Below, piece after piece: positions 1 to 10,338 of a DNA stretch of 38,740 bases. Position 1 is the first letter of the stretch; each line of letters starts with the position of its first letter. The stretch comes from Betaproteobacteria bacterium RIFCSPLOWO2_12_FULL_68_19 (GTDB taxonomy: Bacteria; Pseudomonadota; Gammaproteobacteria; Burkholderiales; SG8-39). Below the pieces are notes generated by a model. It saw nothing but the letters and a program-made list of their open reading frames with translations. It was not told the origin of the DNA and searched no databases. The stretch lies in contig MERP01000029.1 of NCBI GenBank assembly GCA_001772055.1, positions 1 through 38,740 of the forward strand, in the 5' to 3' direction. A program made the translations under genes and the position numbers.

Positions 1-3465
<3,465 letters not shown>

Positions 3466-3478
3466 GACCGGACTGTTG

Positions 3479-3507
3479 AATATACAATTATTGCGCTGCA
3501 GCGACAA
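3479..3507 (-). promoter_or_regulatory. Candidate sigma70 promoter for gltB inside the aroB 3' end
   Basis: On the minus strand TTGTCG (3507-3502) is followed after exactly 17 nt by TATATT (3484-3479). These match the -35 consensus at 4 of 6 and the -10 consensus at 5 of 6 positions, in a conspicuously AT-rich spot. A start site about 7 nt below the -10 box would leave only a 7-nt leader before the gltB ATG. The -35 box lies within the last codons of aroB. This is a sequence match only. Confidence 0.4.
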
Positions 3508-4567
3508 TGGCTGCGCGCACCAGCGGCTCGTCCACGCCGCCACGCATGCTCGCGCTCCCGAGCCGCTCGAGCAGAACGAAGCGCAGCTCGCCTTTCGCCG
3601 CCTTCTTGTCGACCGCCATCAGCGCCAGCATCTCGTCGAGCGCGAGCGGCGGTCCTTTGACCGGCAGTCCAGCGCGCGAGATGAGCGTGCGCACCCGGGC
3701 AACGTCGTCGCTTCCGATCAGCTTCAGCAGCCTGGAGAGCTCCGCCGCCATCACCATGCCGGCGGCCACGGCCTCGCCGTGCAACCATGCGCCGTAGCCG
3801 CTGCCGGCTTCGATGGCATGGGCGAAGGTATGGCCGAGGTTGAGCAGGGCCCGCGGACCGGCTTCGCGCTCGTCGGCGGCGACGATCGCCGCCTTGAGCT
3901 CGCAGCTGCGCCGTACCGCATGCGTGAGCGCGCCGCGCTCGCGCGCGAGCAGCTTCTCGATGTTCTGCTCCAGCCACCCGAAGAAGGCGCGATCGAGCGC
4001 CGCACCGTGCTTGATGACCTCGGCCAGGCCGGCGCGCAGCTCGCGCTCGGGCAGCGTGTCGAGGGTGGCGAGGTCGGCAATCACCGCGCGCGGCTGGTGG
4101 AAGGCGCCGATCATGTTCTTGCCGCGCGGGTGGTTGATCGCGGTCTTGCCGCCGACCGAGGAATCGACCTGCGCGAGCAGCGTGGTCGGCACCTGCACGA
4201 AGGCGATGCCGCGCTGGTAGACCGCGGCGGCGAAGCCGGCCAGATCCCCCACCACCCCGCCGCCCAGCGCGACGAGCAGGGTGTCGCGCCCGCAGCGCGC
4301 CGCGAGCAGCGCATCGAACACGCGCTCCAGCGTCTGCCACCCCTTGGCCTGCTCGCCGTCGGGCACGACGATCCGGGTGACGCGCGCTCCCGCCGATTCC
4401 AGGGCCTGCCTGACCCGATCCAGGTAAAGGGGCGCCACAACCTCGTTGGTGACGATCGCGGCGCTTCCCGCCAGATACGGCGTGTAGAGGGCGCTCGTGC
4501 CGAGGATTCCGGCGCCGATGTGGATCGGATAGGAGCGGCTGCCGAGCGCTACGCTGAGGCTTTCCAT
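3488..4567 (-). CDS. aroB: 3-dehydroquinate synthase
   Basis: AroB converts DAHP to 3-dehydroquinate, the second step of the shikimate pathway; it is NAD-dependent, uses a divalent metal and acts in the cytoplasm. The 359-residue product has the family's usual length. The nucleotide-binding loop [11 protein letters not shown] lies near residue 105. The downstream [19 protein letters not shown] segment is diagnostic. A metal-site glutamate (GLAEVIKHG) and the histidine motif [12 protein letters not shown] follow. The ATG start overlaps the aroK stop by 19 nt, so translation is probably coupled. The gene order pilQ-aroK-aroB-gltB is common in betaproteobacteria. Confidence 0.97.
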   Translation of the reverse strand: MESLSVALGSRSYPIHIGAGILGTSALYTPYLAGSAAIVTNEVVAPLYLDRVRQALESAGARVTRIVVPDGEQAKGWQTLERVFDALLAARCGRDTLLVALGGGVVGDLAGFAAAVYQRGIAFVQVPTTLLAQVDSSVGGKTAINHPRGKNMIGAFHQPRAVIADLATLDTLPERELRAGLAEVIKHGAALDRAFFGWLEQNIEKLLARERGALTHAVRRSCELKAAIVAADEREAGPRALLNLGHTFAHAIEAGSGYGAWLHGEAVAAGMVMAAELSRLLKLIGSDDVARVRTLISRAGLPVKGPPLALDEMLALMAVDKKAAKGELRFVLLERLGSASMRGGVDEPLVRAAIVAAAQ

Positions 4568-5091
4568 CGCTCTCCGAGCTTGTCGATCAGCTCCCTCGCC
4601 AGCGCGAGCACCGTCTGCTTGCCGGTGTCGACGACCAGGTCGGCGACGTCGCGATACAGCGGGTCGCGCTCGGCGTGCAGCTCGCGCAGGCGCGCGAGCG
4701 GGTCGGCGGTGGCGAGCAGCGGCCGGTTGCGATCGTGGCGCACCCTCTCGTAGAGGTCCTCCGGGGTGGCGCGCAGGTACACCACCGTGCCCCGCGCCGC
4801 GAGCCGCCTGCGGTTGTCCTCCGAGAGCACCACGCCGCCGCCGGTGCCCAGCACCACCCCATCGAGGGCCGTCAGCTCGGCGAGCACCTGCGCCTCGCGC
4901 GCCCGGAACCCGGCTTCGCCCTCGATATCGAAGATCAGCGGTATCTTCACGCCGCAGCGGCGCTCGAGCTCCCGGTCCGAGTCGATGAAGCGCAGCTTGA
5001 GCCGGCGCGCGAGCAGCCGCCCGACGGTGGTCTTGCCTGCGCCCATCATGCCGACCAGGTAGATGTTTCCCGCGTGCCTCATCGCCGGCAT
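4549..5091 (-). CDS. aroK: Shikimate kinase
   Basis: AroK phosphorylates shikimate with ATP to shikimate 3-phosphate. The 180-residue protein shows Walker [10 protein letters not shown] near residue 14, the shikimate-binding FIDSDRELE motif, FRAREAQ with its conserved Arg, the glycine-rich LGTGGGVV loop, and RNRPLL in the lid region. Two in-frame ATGs are possible (5091 and 5082). The second gives [11 protein letters not shown], which looks closer to the family norm. Neither has an obvious Shine-Dalgarno sequence, because the U-tract of the upstream pilQ terminator runs almost to the first ATG. It overlaps aroB by 19 nt. Confidence 0.95.
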   Translation of the reverse strand: MPAMRHAGNIYLVGMMGAGKTTVGRLLARRLKLRFIDSDRELERRCGVKIPLIFDIEGEAGFRAREAQVLAELTALDGVVLGTGGGVVLSEDNRRRLAARGTVVYLRATPEDLYERVRHDRNRPLLATADPLARLRELHAERDPLYRDVADLVVDTGKQTVLALARELIDKLGERWKASA

Positions 5092-5094
5092 TGT

Positions 5095-5126
5095 AGAAAC
5101 AAAAACGGCCGGGAGGTCCCGGCCGT
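5095..5126 (-). terminator. Intrinsic terminator after pilQ
   Basis: A perfect 10-bp inverted repeat pairs ACGGCCGGGA (5105-5114) with TCCCGGCCGT (5117-5126). In practice the fold would be 9 bp with a 4-nt loop. Reading the minus strand, the hairpin is followed by TTTTTGTTTC. It lies 27 nt after the pilQ stop and ends only 3-4 nt before the first possible aroK ATG, so aroK expression would need read-through or a promoter I cannot identify. Confidence 0.85.
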
Positions 5127-5152
5127 CGAAGCCGCCCGAGGAGGGGTGGCGA

Positions 5153-7261
5153 TCAGCGAATCGTGAGCCGCTCGTTCACGATGCGCGGCGTGATGAATAC
5201 CAGCAGCTCGGTCTTGTCGTTGCTGGTCGCGTCGTTGCGGAACAGGAAGCCGATGAAAGGCAGGTCCCCGAGCAGGGGCACCTTGGTGATATCGGTCCGG
5301 TCGTTCTGCTCGTAGATGCCGCCGATCACCACCGTGCCGCCGTTCTCGACCAGGACCTCGGTCTTGACGTGCTTGGTGTTGATCTGCACGAACGTGCCGA
5401 CCCCGCTGCCCACCTGGTCCTTGGTGACGTCGAGCGTCATGATGACGTTGCCGTCGGGGGTGATCTGCGGCTTCACCTTGAGCGAGAGCACCGCCTTGCG
5501 GAAGGAGATGGACGTCGCGCCCGACGAGGTCGCGGTCTGGTAGGGGATCTCGGTGCCCTGCTCGATCAGCGCCTCGACCTGGTCGGCGGTCAGCACCCGC
5601 GGGCTGGCGATGATCTTGCCCTTGCCGTCGGCCTCCAGCGCGCTCACCTCGAGGTTGAGGAAGCGCGTCGCCCCGCTGTTGAACAGGATGAAGGAGAACT
5701 GCCCGGCGTTGAACAGGTTGAGGCCCGCGGCCGGCAGGTTCACGCTGTGGGCGTTGCCGATGAAGTCCGGGTCGGTGCCGGTCTGGCCGGTGTGAAAGCC
5801 GGTGTCGGCGATGCCGCCGCCGACGGAGAAGCGCGGGCTGTTCTGCCCGAGAACGCGCGTCCCGGGAACCGGCGAGATGTCGTGGTAGCCAAGGCGCGCC
5901 CCGAGGTTCTTGCTGAAGCTGTCGTTCGCCTCGACGATGCGCGCCTCGATCATTACCTGCCGTACCGGGATGTCGATCTTGGCGAGCAGCTTCCTCACCT
6001 CGTCGAGCCGGGCCGGCGTGTCCTGCACGAACAGCGTGTTGGTGCGCGCGTCCACCACCGCGCTGCCGCGCTTGGAGAGGATCCTCTGGTTCGGGTCGGA
6101 GAGCAGCTTCTGCACGTCGGCCGCTTTCTGGTAGTTCATCTGGAACGACTCGGTGCGCGTCTGCTCGAGGTCGTTGATCTGGTTGGCGGCCTCGAGCGCG
6201 AGCTTCTCGCGCGTGGCGAGCTCGTCGCGCGGTGCGATCCAGATCACATTGCCGTTGCGCCGGCTGTCGAGCCCGCGCGTCTGCAGGATGATCTCGAGCG
6301 CCTGGTCCCAGGGAACGTCCTTGAGCCGCAGCGTGATGTTTCCCGTGACCGTGTCGCTGGTGATGATATTGAGGTCGGTGAAGTCGGCGATGACGTTGAG
6401 CACCGCGCGCACCTCGACGTTCTGGAAGTTGAGCGAGAGCTTTTCCCCGGTGTAGCGGCCGCGCGCTTCGCGCGTGGGGTCGGCCGAGAGCGGCTTGACC
6501 TCGAGCACGAACTGCGTGTCGGATTGGTAGGCGTTGTGCTCCCACTGCCCTTTCGGCTCGATCACCATGCGCACGTTCTCGCCCTGCTGGAAGGTGGCGA
6601 CCGTGTTCACCGGCGTGCCGAAGTCGATCACGTCGAGGCGGCGGCGCAGGTTGTCGGGCAGCGTGGTCTTGAGGAACTCGACCACCACGTTCTGCCCCTG
6701 CTGGCGGATGTCGATGCCGGTGCTGCTGTCCGAGAGGTCGACGATCACGCGCCCTTCGCCCGAGCGGCCGCGGCGGAAGTCGATGTCGCGAATGGCGTGC
6801 TTGGCGTCGGCCCTGCCCTGGGCGAAATGCGCCACCTGGCCGCCGGGCGTCTGCGCCACCGCGGTCGTCTCGGAGAGCGTGATCAGCACCGTGCGACCCT
6901 CGACGCTCGCCTCGTGCGCCACCGGCCGGCGCAGGTTCAGCACCAGGCGCGCGCGGTCGGCGCCCTGCACGATGTTCACGCTGCGCAGCTCGCCCTGGCC
7001 GATCTCCTGGCTCGAGCGGCCGAGCGAGTTCACGGTATTGGCAAAGTCGAACGCGATGCGGGCCGGGCTGGCGATCGCGAAGTTGGGCGGCACGCTGCGC
7101 AGCGGCTCCTTGGTGGTGATCCGCACCACGACCTTCCCGCCCTGCTGGGTCACGTCCAGCGCCTCGATGCTGTTGGCCGCGGCGCCGTTCGCCTGGGCGA
7201 GGGCGAGCCCCGTGCCGGCGAGCCACAATGCGAGCCCGAACAAGAGCGTTTTCGTTTTCAT
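5153..7261 (-). CDS. pilQ: Type IV pilus secretin PilQ
   Basis: PilQ forms the multimeric outer-membrane channel through which the type IV pilus is extruded. The 702-residue precursor begins with a signal peptide (MKTKTLLFGLALWLAGTGLA). Two AMIN-type peptidoglycan-binding domains follow (about residues 30-130 and 165-265), then a secretin/TonB short N-terminal domain starting near YTGEKLSLNFQNVEVRAVLN, an N-domain with the NTLFVQDTPARLDEV signature, and the C-terminal secretin core containing VEALIEQGTEIPYQT and ending TELLVFITPRIV. This is the full domain order of the family. Its ATG overlaps the pilP stop by 4 nt (ATGA). A strong terminator follows it. Confidence 0.97.
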   Translation of the reverse strand: MKTKTLLFGLALWLAGTGLALAQANGAAANSIEALDVTQQGGKVVVRITTKEPLRSVPPNFAIASPARIAFDFANTVNSLGRSSQEIGQGELRSVNIVQGADRARLVLNLRRPVAHEASVEGRTVLITLSETTAVAQTPGGQVAHFAQGRADAKHAIRDIDFRRGRSGEGRVIVDLSDSSTGIDIRQQGQNVVVEFLKTTLPDNLRRRLDVIDFGTPVNTVATFQQGENVRMVIEPKGQWEHNAYQSDTQFVLEVKPLSADPTREARGRYTGEKLSLNFQNVEVRAVLNVIADFTDLNIITSDTVTGNITLRLKDVPWDQALEIILQTRGLDSRRNGNVIWIAPRDELATREKLALEAANQINDLEQTRTESFQMNYQKAADVQKLLSDPNQRILSKRGSAVVDARTNTLFVQDTPARLDEVRKLLAKIDIPVRQVMIEARIVEANDSFSKNLGARLGYHDISPVPGTRVLGQNSPRFSVGGGIADTGFHTGQTGTDPDFIGNAHSVNLPAAGLNLFNAGQFSFILFNSGATRFLNLEVSALEADGKGKIIASPRVLTADQVEALIEQGTEIPYQTATSSGATSISFRKAVLSLKVKPQITPDGNVIMTLDVTKDQVGSGVGTFVQINTKHVKTEVLVENGGTVVIGGIYEQNDRTDITKVPLLGDLPFIGFLFRNDATSNDKTELLVFITPRIVNERLTIR

Positions 7262-7794
7262 CTTTTAGCCTCCACCAGTTGGAGCGAGCTCGAGCGCTCG
7301 ACCCACTCCCCCCCGCTGTCCTGCACCAGCTCCTTGAGGCTGATCTGCGCTTCGTCGATGGCGGTGATCACGCCAAAGTTCTGCCCCATGTAGTTGCCCT
7401 TCCTCACCCGGTACAGGTTCGGGCCCGCCTTGACCAGCGCGAACACCTCCTTTTCCTGGGTGATGCTGCCGAGCATCTGGATCGACTCGAGCGGGAAGGC
7501 CTCGAGGGGCTCCTTCAGCCGCTTCTCGTGCTCGGCGATCTTGCTCGCGCTGGCCGAGCTGCGGCCAGCCTGCGCCACCTCGATGCGCTCGGGCCGGAAC
7601 GGATCGATCTGGCCTTCCGCGGTGTAGGGCACCGGCTCGTAGGGCTTCACCTGCGGCAACGGGTCGACCCGGCCGCGGAAGTCCTTGGTCGCCTGCGCCA
7701 GCTCCTGCTTGAGGTCGCTGTGCTCTTCCCCGCCGCAGCCGGCGATGAGCAGCGCGGCGCTCGCCGCGACGGTGGTGGCGATAGCGCCTCTCAT
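7258..7794 (-). CDS. pilP: Type IV pilus inner-membrane lipoprotein PilP
   Basis: PilP is a periplasmic lipoprotein that links the inner-membrane PilMNO platform to the PilQ secretin. The 178-residue protein has a short signal sequence with lipobox LIAGC near residue 20, a proline-rich linker (PLPQVKPYEPVPY), the family motif DPFRPERI, and a C-terminal beta domain with VRKGNYMGQNFGVITAI. The start overlaps the pilO stop by 4 nt and the stop overlaps the pilQ start by 4 nt, which is a fully coupled arrangement. Confidence 0.96.
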   Translation of the reverse strand: MRGAIATTVAASAALLIAGCGGEEHSDLKQELAQATKDFRGRVDPLPQVKPYEPVPYTAEGQIDPFRPERIEVAQAGRSSASASKIAEHEKRLKEPLEAFPLESIQMLGSITQEKEVFALVKAGPNLYRVRKGNYMGQNFGVITAIDEAQISLKELVQDSGGEWVERSSSLQLVEAKR

Positions 7795-8444
7795 CGTTTC
7801 TTCGCGCCCTTCTTCGCCGCCTGCGCCTTGCGCTGCGCCGCGATCTCGTCCTCGTCGAGATAGCGGAAGGTTCGGGCGGTGGCGTCCATGAGCAGGGTGC
7901 CGTCCTTGCCGGCGTTGATGGCGACGTTGTTCAGGGTCACGATGCGCGAGAGCTGGCCGACGTCGCTCGCGAAGGCGCCCATGTCGTGGTAGGTGCCGAG
8001 CACCTTCACCTGGATCGGCAGCTCGGCGTAGAAGTCCTTCACGCTCTCGTTCGCGGCCGGCTTGAAGAGATCGAATTGCAGCCCGCGCCCGAGCCCGGCC
8101 TGGTTGATGTCGACCAGCAACGCGTCCATCTGCGACTTGTTGGGCAGCTGGCGCAGCAGCGCGCCAAATTGCGTGTCGATCTCGCGCAGCTGCTGGCGAT
8201 GCAGATCGAGGTTGATCGCCTGCTTCTTCTTGCCGAGGTACTGCTGCTTGAGGCTCTCTTCCTGGTTGCGGCCGCTCTCGAGGTCGTTCAGCTGCTGCTG
8301 CGTGTCAAGGAAGAAGCCGGCGACCGGGACTGCGATCAGGATGGCGAGGAGCACCAGCAGCTTGGGCGCGACACGCCAGGTGCCGGGATCCTGCCAGTTG
8401 GTGCGCTTGAACTCCTCGACCAGGGCGTTGAGGTTGAGGGCCAT
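7791..8444 (-). CDS. pilO: Type IV pilus assembly protein PilO
   Basis: PilO is a bitopic inner-membrane protein that pairs with PilN. I chose the ATG at 8444 (MALNLNALVEEFKRTNW), giving 217 residues. The ORF track's upstream 53-residue extension is out-of-frame reading through pilN and has no merit. A short cytoplasmic N-terminus is followed by one membrane segment (about residues 27-46, LLVLLAILIAVPVAGFFL), a periplasmic coiled coil, and the ferredoxin-like core with DINQAGLGRGLQFDLFKP. A lysine-rich tail closes the protein. It starts 5 nt after the pilN stop. Confidence 0.95.
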   Translation of the reverse strand: MALNLNALVEEFKRTNWQDPGTWRVAPKLLVLLAILIAVPVAGFFLDTQQQLNDLESGRNQEESLKQQYLGKKKQAINLDLHRQQLREIDTQFGALLRQLPNKSQMDALLVDINQAGLGRGLQFDLFKPAANESVKDFYAELPIQVKVLGTYHDMGAFASDVGQLSRIVTLNNVAINAGKDGTLLMDATARTFRYLDEDEIAAQRKAQAAKKGAKKR

Positions 8445-8449
8445 GGCAT

Positions 8450-9049
8450 CTACCCTTTTTTCGCCGCGGGCTTCGCCCCCGGCTTGGCCTTGGACTCGTC
8501 CGCCGCCGTACGCTTCAGGAACAGGAACAGGTTGAACTCCGACACCCGCTTCTTGTCGACGTTGGCCGCCTTGACTTCGACCAGAACCGGGTTCTCGAGC
8601 CACGGCGAGGACTCGATGTTGCGCATCAGGGACGAGACACGCGCGTTCGACTGCGCATAGCCGACCACCTGGACGCGCAGGCCTTTCTGGGTGAGCGACT
8701 TCAGGTACACGCCCTCGGGCGTCTGGCGCACCAGCTCATCGAGCAGGTGCACGGTCTGCGCGCGGTCGGCCTGCAGCGTCTCGATGATGTTCTTGCGGGC
8801 GAGCAGCGCCTGGATCTCGTCCTTGAGCTTCTTGATCTCGGCGATCTCCTTGTCGAGCTTGGAGATCTCGCCCTTCAGGAAGCTGTTGCGGCCCTCCTGC
8901 GTGCTGATTTTCTCGGCATAGAAGGTGTGCACCGCGAACACGATCACGGCGCCGAGCACGGCGGTGCCGATCGATACGCCGATGAAATGCTGGCGCGCGC
9001 GCTTGCGCGACTCGGCGCGGTGCGGCAGCAGGTTGATGCGGGCGCTCAT
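8450..9049 (-). CDS. pilN: Type IV pilus assembly protein PilN
   Basis: PilN anchors cytoplasmic PilM to the inner membrane and dimerises with PilO in the periplasm. I chose the ATG at 9049 (MSARINLLPHR), 199 residues. INLLPHR at the N-terminus is the known PilM-binding peptide of the family. The ORF track start, 11 codons further up, lies inside pilM. One membrane segment (about residues 23-42) is followed by a long heptad-rich coiled coil (ISKLDKEIAEIKKLKDEI) and the C-terminal domain with TPEGVYLKSLTQ. The tail is Lys/Ala-rich. The start overlaps the pilM stop by 4 nt (ATGA). Confidence 0.95.
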   Translation of the reverse strand: MSARINLLPHRAESRKRARQHFIGVSIGTAVLGAVIVFAVHTFYAEKISTQEGRNSFLKGEISKLDKEIAEIKKLKDEIQALLARKNIIETLQADRAQTVHLLDELVRQTPEGVYLKSLTQKGLRVQVVGYAQSNARVSSLMRNIESSPWLENPVLVEVKAANVDKKRVSEFNLFLFLKRTAADESKAKPGAKPAAKKG

Positions 9050-10122
9050 ACCGGATCGAATCTCCTCATGGCCAGCCCGCAAGCCACGATCAGCGAGGGC
9101 GCGTCGACGATCAGGCGCTTGAGCTGGATGCGGGGCGAGGTCTGCATGAGCGCGAACGGATTCGCGACGCTCGCGGGCACCTGCGCCCGCGTGTTGACCA
9201 CCTCGTCGAGCCCCGGGATCACCGCCGAGCCGCCGGCGAGCAGGATATGGTCGACGCTGTGGTACTGCGTGGAGGTGAAGAAGAACTGCAGCGCGCGCTG
9301 CACCTCCATGGACAGGTTCTCCATGAAAGGCTTGAGCACCTCGGCCTCGAAATCGTCGGGCAGCCCGCCGGAGCGCTTGGCGTTCTCCGCTTCCTCCGGG
9401 CTCATGCCGTAGCGGCTGACGATCTCCTGCGTGAGCTGGTTGCCGCCGAAGGCCTGCTCGCGCGTGTACACCGACTGGTCGTTGCGCAGCACGCTCACGT
9501 TCATCACGTTCGCGCCGACGTCGACCACGGCGATGTTCTGGTCCTTGCCGCCGTTGGGCAGCGCCTGCACCACCAGCGACAACGCCGCCTGCTGGGCGAA
9601 GGACTCGACGTCCATCACCAGCGCCTTGAGCCCGGCGGACTCGGCCACGGCGACCCGGTCCTCGACCTTTTCCTTGCGCGTCGCGGCGATCATGACTTCC
9701 TGCTCGTCGGGGGTGGTCGCCGAAGGGCCGAGCACCTGGAAGTCGAGGTTCACCTCCTCGAGCGCGAAGGGAATGTACTGGTTCGCCTCGCTCTCGACCT
9801 GCACCTCGAGCTCGTCCTCGCGCAACGCCGCCGGGACGACGATTTTCTTGGTGATCACCGCGCCGGTGGGCACTGCCATCGCCACGTGCTTGGTGCGCGT
9901 GCCGAGGCGCTTGTGCGCGCGCTTCACGGCGTCGGCCACCGCCTCGAGGTTGTTGATGTTGCCGTCGACGACCGAGTCGCGCGCCAGCGGCTCGATGGCG
10001 TAGCGCTCGACGCGGTAGCTCCCTTTGCCGGCATCGACGATTTCGAGCATCTTCACCGACGACGAGCTGATGTCCAGCCCGAACAATGGCGGAGCCTTCG
10101 GCTTGAACAGGTCGAATGCCAT
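9046..10122 (-). CDS. pilM: Type IV pilus assembly protein PilM
   Basis: PilM is the cytoplasmic actin-like (FtsA-fold) component of the pilus alignment complex. It binds ATP and the PilN N-terminus. The 358-residue protein opens with FGLDISSSSVKMLEI, the phosphate-1 strand typical of the family. VVDVGANVMNVSVL (phosphate 2) and ILLAGGSAVIPGLDE (adenosine motif) follow at the expected spacings. It is the first gene of pilMNOPQ. The ATG is preceded on the minus strand by GGAAGGGAAG, a good ribosome-binding site 8 nt away. That site is the end of a run of G-tract repeats, annotated separately. Confidence 0.97.
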   Translation of the reverse strand: MAFDLFKPKAPPLFGLDISSSSVKMLEIVDAGKGSYRVERYAIEPLARDSVVDGNINNLEAVADAVKRAHKRLGTRTKHVAMAVPTGAVITKKIVVPAALREDELEVQVESEANQYIPFALEEVNLDFQVLGPSATTPDEQEVMIAATRKEKVEDRVAVAESAGLKALVMDVESFAQQAALSLVVQALPNGGKDQNIAVVDVGANVMNVSVLRNDQSVYTREQAFGGNQLTQEIVSRYGMSPEEAENAKRSGGLPDDFEAEVLKPFMENLSMEVQRALQFFFTSTQYHSVDHILLAGGSAVIPGLDEVVNTRAQVPASVANPFALMQTSPRIQLKRLIVDAPSLIVACGLAMRRFDPV

Positions 10123-10133
10123 TAAAGTTGCTT

Positions 10134-10168
10134 CCCTTCCCTTATTTCCCTAATTTCCCTAATTTCCC
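10134..10168 (-). repeat. 9-bp tandem G-tract repeat in the pilM leader (possible G-quadruplex)
   Basis: Read on the minus strand, five GGG tracts occur at 10168-10166, 10159-10157, 10150-10148, 10141-10139 and 10136-10134, separated by AAATTA, AAATTA, AAATAA and AA. The first four repeat with a strict 9-nt period (GGGAAATWA), and a degenerate fifth unit (GGAAAATAA) precedes them at 10177-10169. Four G3 tracts with loops of 6, 6 and 6 nt meet the loose definition of an intramolecular G-quadruplex. The element lies 12-46 nt upstream of the pilM ATG and supplies its ribosome-binding site. It also sits in the divergent pilM/PBP1A promoter region. Confidence 0.75.
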
Positions 10169-10338
10169 TTATTTTCCTTTGTGCATCGGGCCTTAGGGGC
10201 GATACGTAGAATTCGCGTTAAATGCTAGCAACAACCCCTCCCCGTGTCTAGTTAATTTTCCGCAGGGCCCAAGGAGTTATGATGCTACGTTTCCAGCAAG
10301 CCCTGCAATAACGCGCCGGCGACCGGCTAACAGCCTTG
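10169..10338. other. Divergent intergenic region between pilM and the PBP1A gene
   Basis: Apart from the G-tract repeat, this region is more AT-rich than its surroundings and must hold promoters for both genes. The best minus-strand candidate I see is TTGCTA, 17 nt, then TACGTA around 10203-10231, with a poor -10 box. On the plus strand nothing convincing precedes the PBP1A start. No gene or terminator was seen. Confidence 0.35.

Noticed and set aside
5063-7393. 776-codon plus-strand ORF and 715-codon minus-strand ORF over pilQ
   Set aside because: Both are alternative frames of pilQ. Only the 702-codon minus frame shows signal peptide, AMIN and secretin domains.
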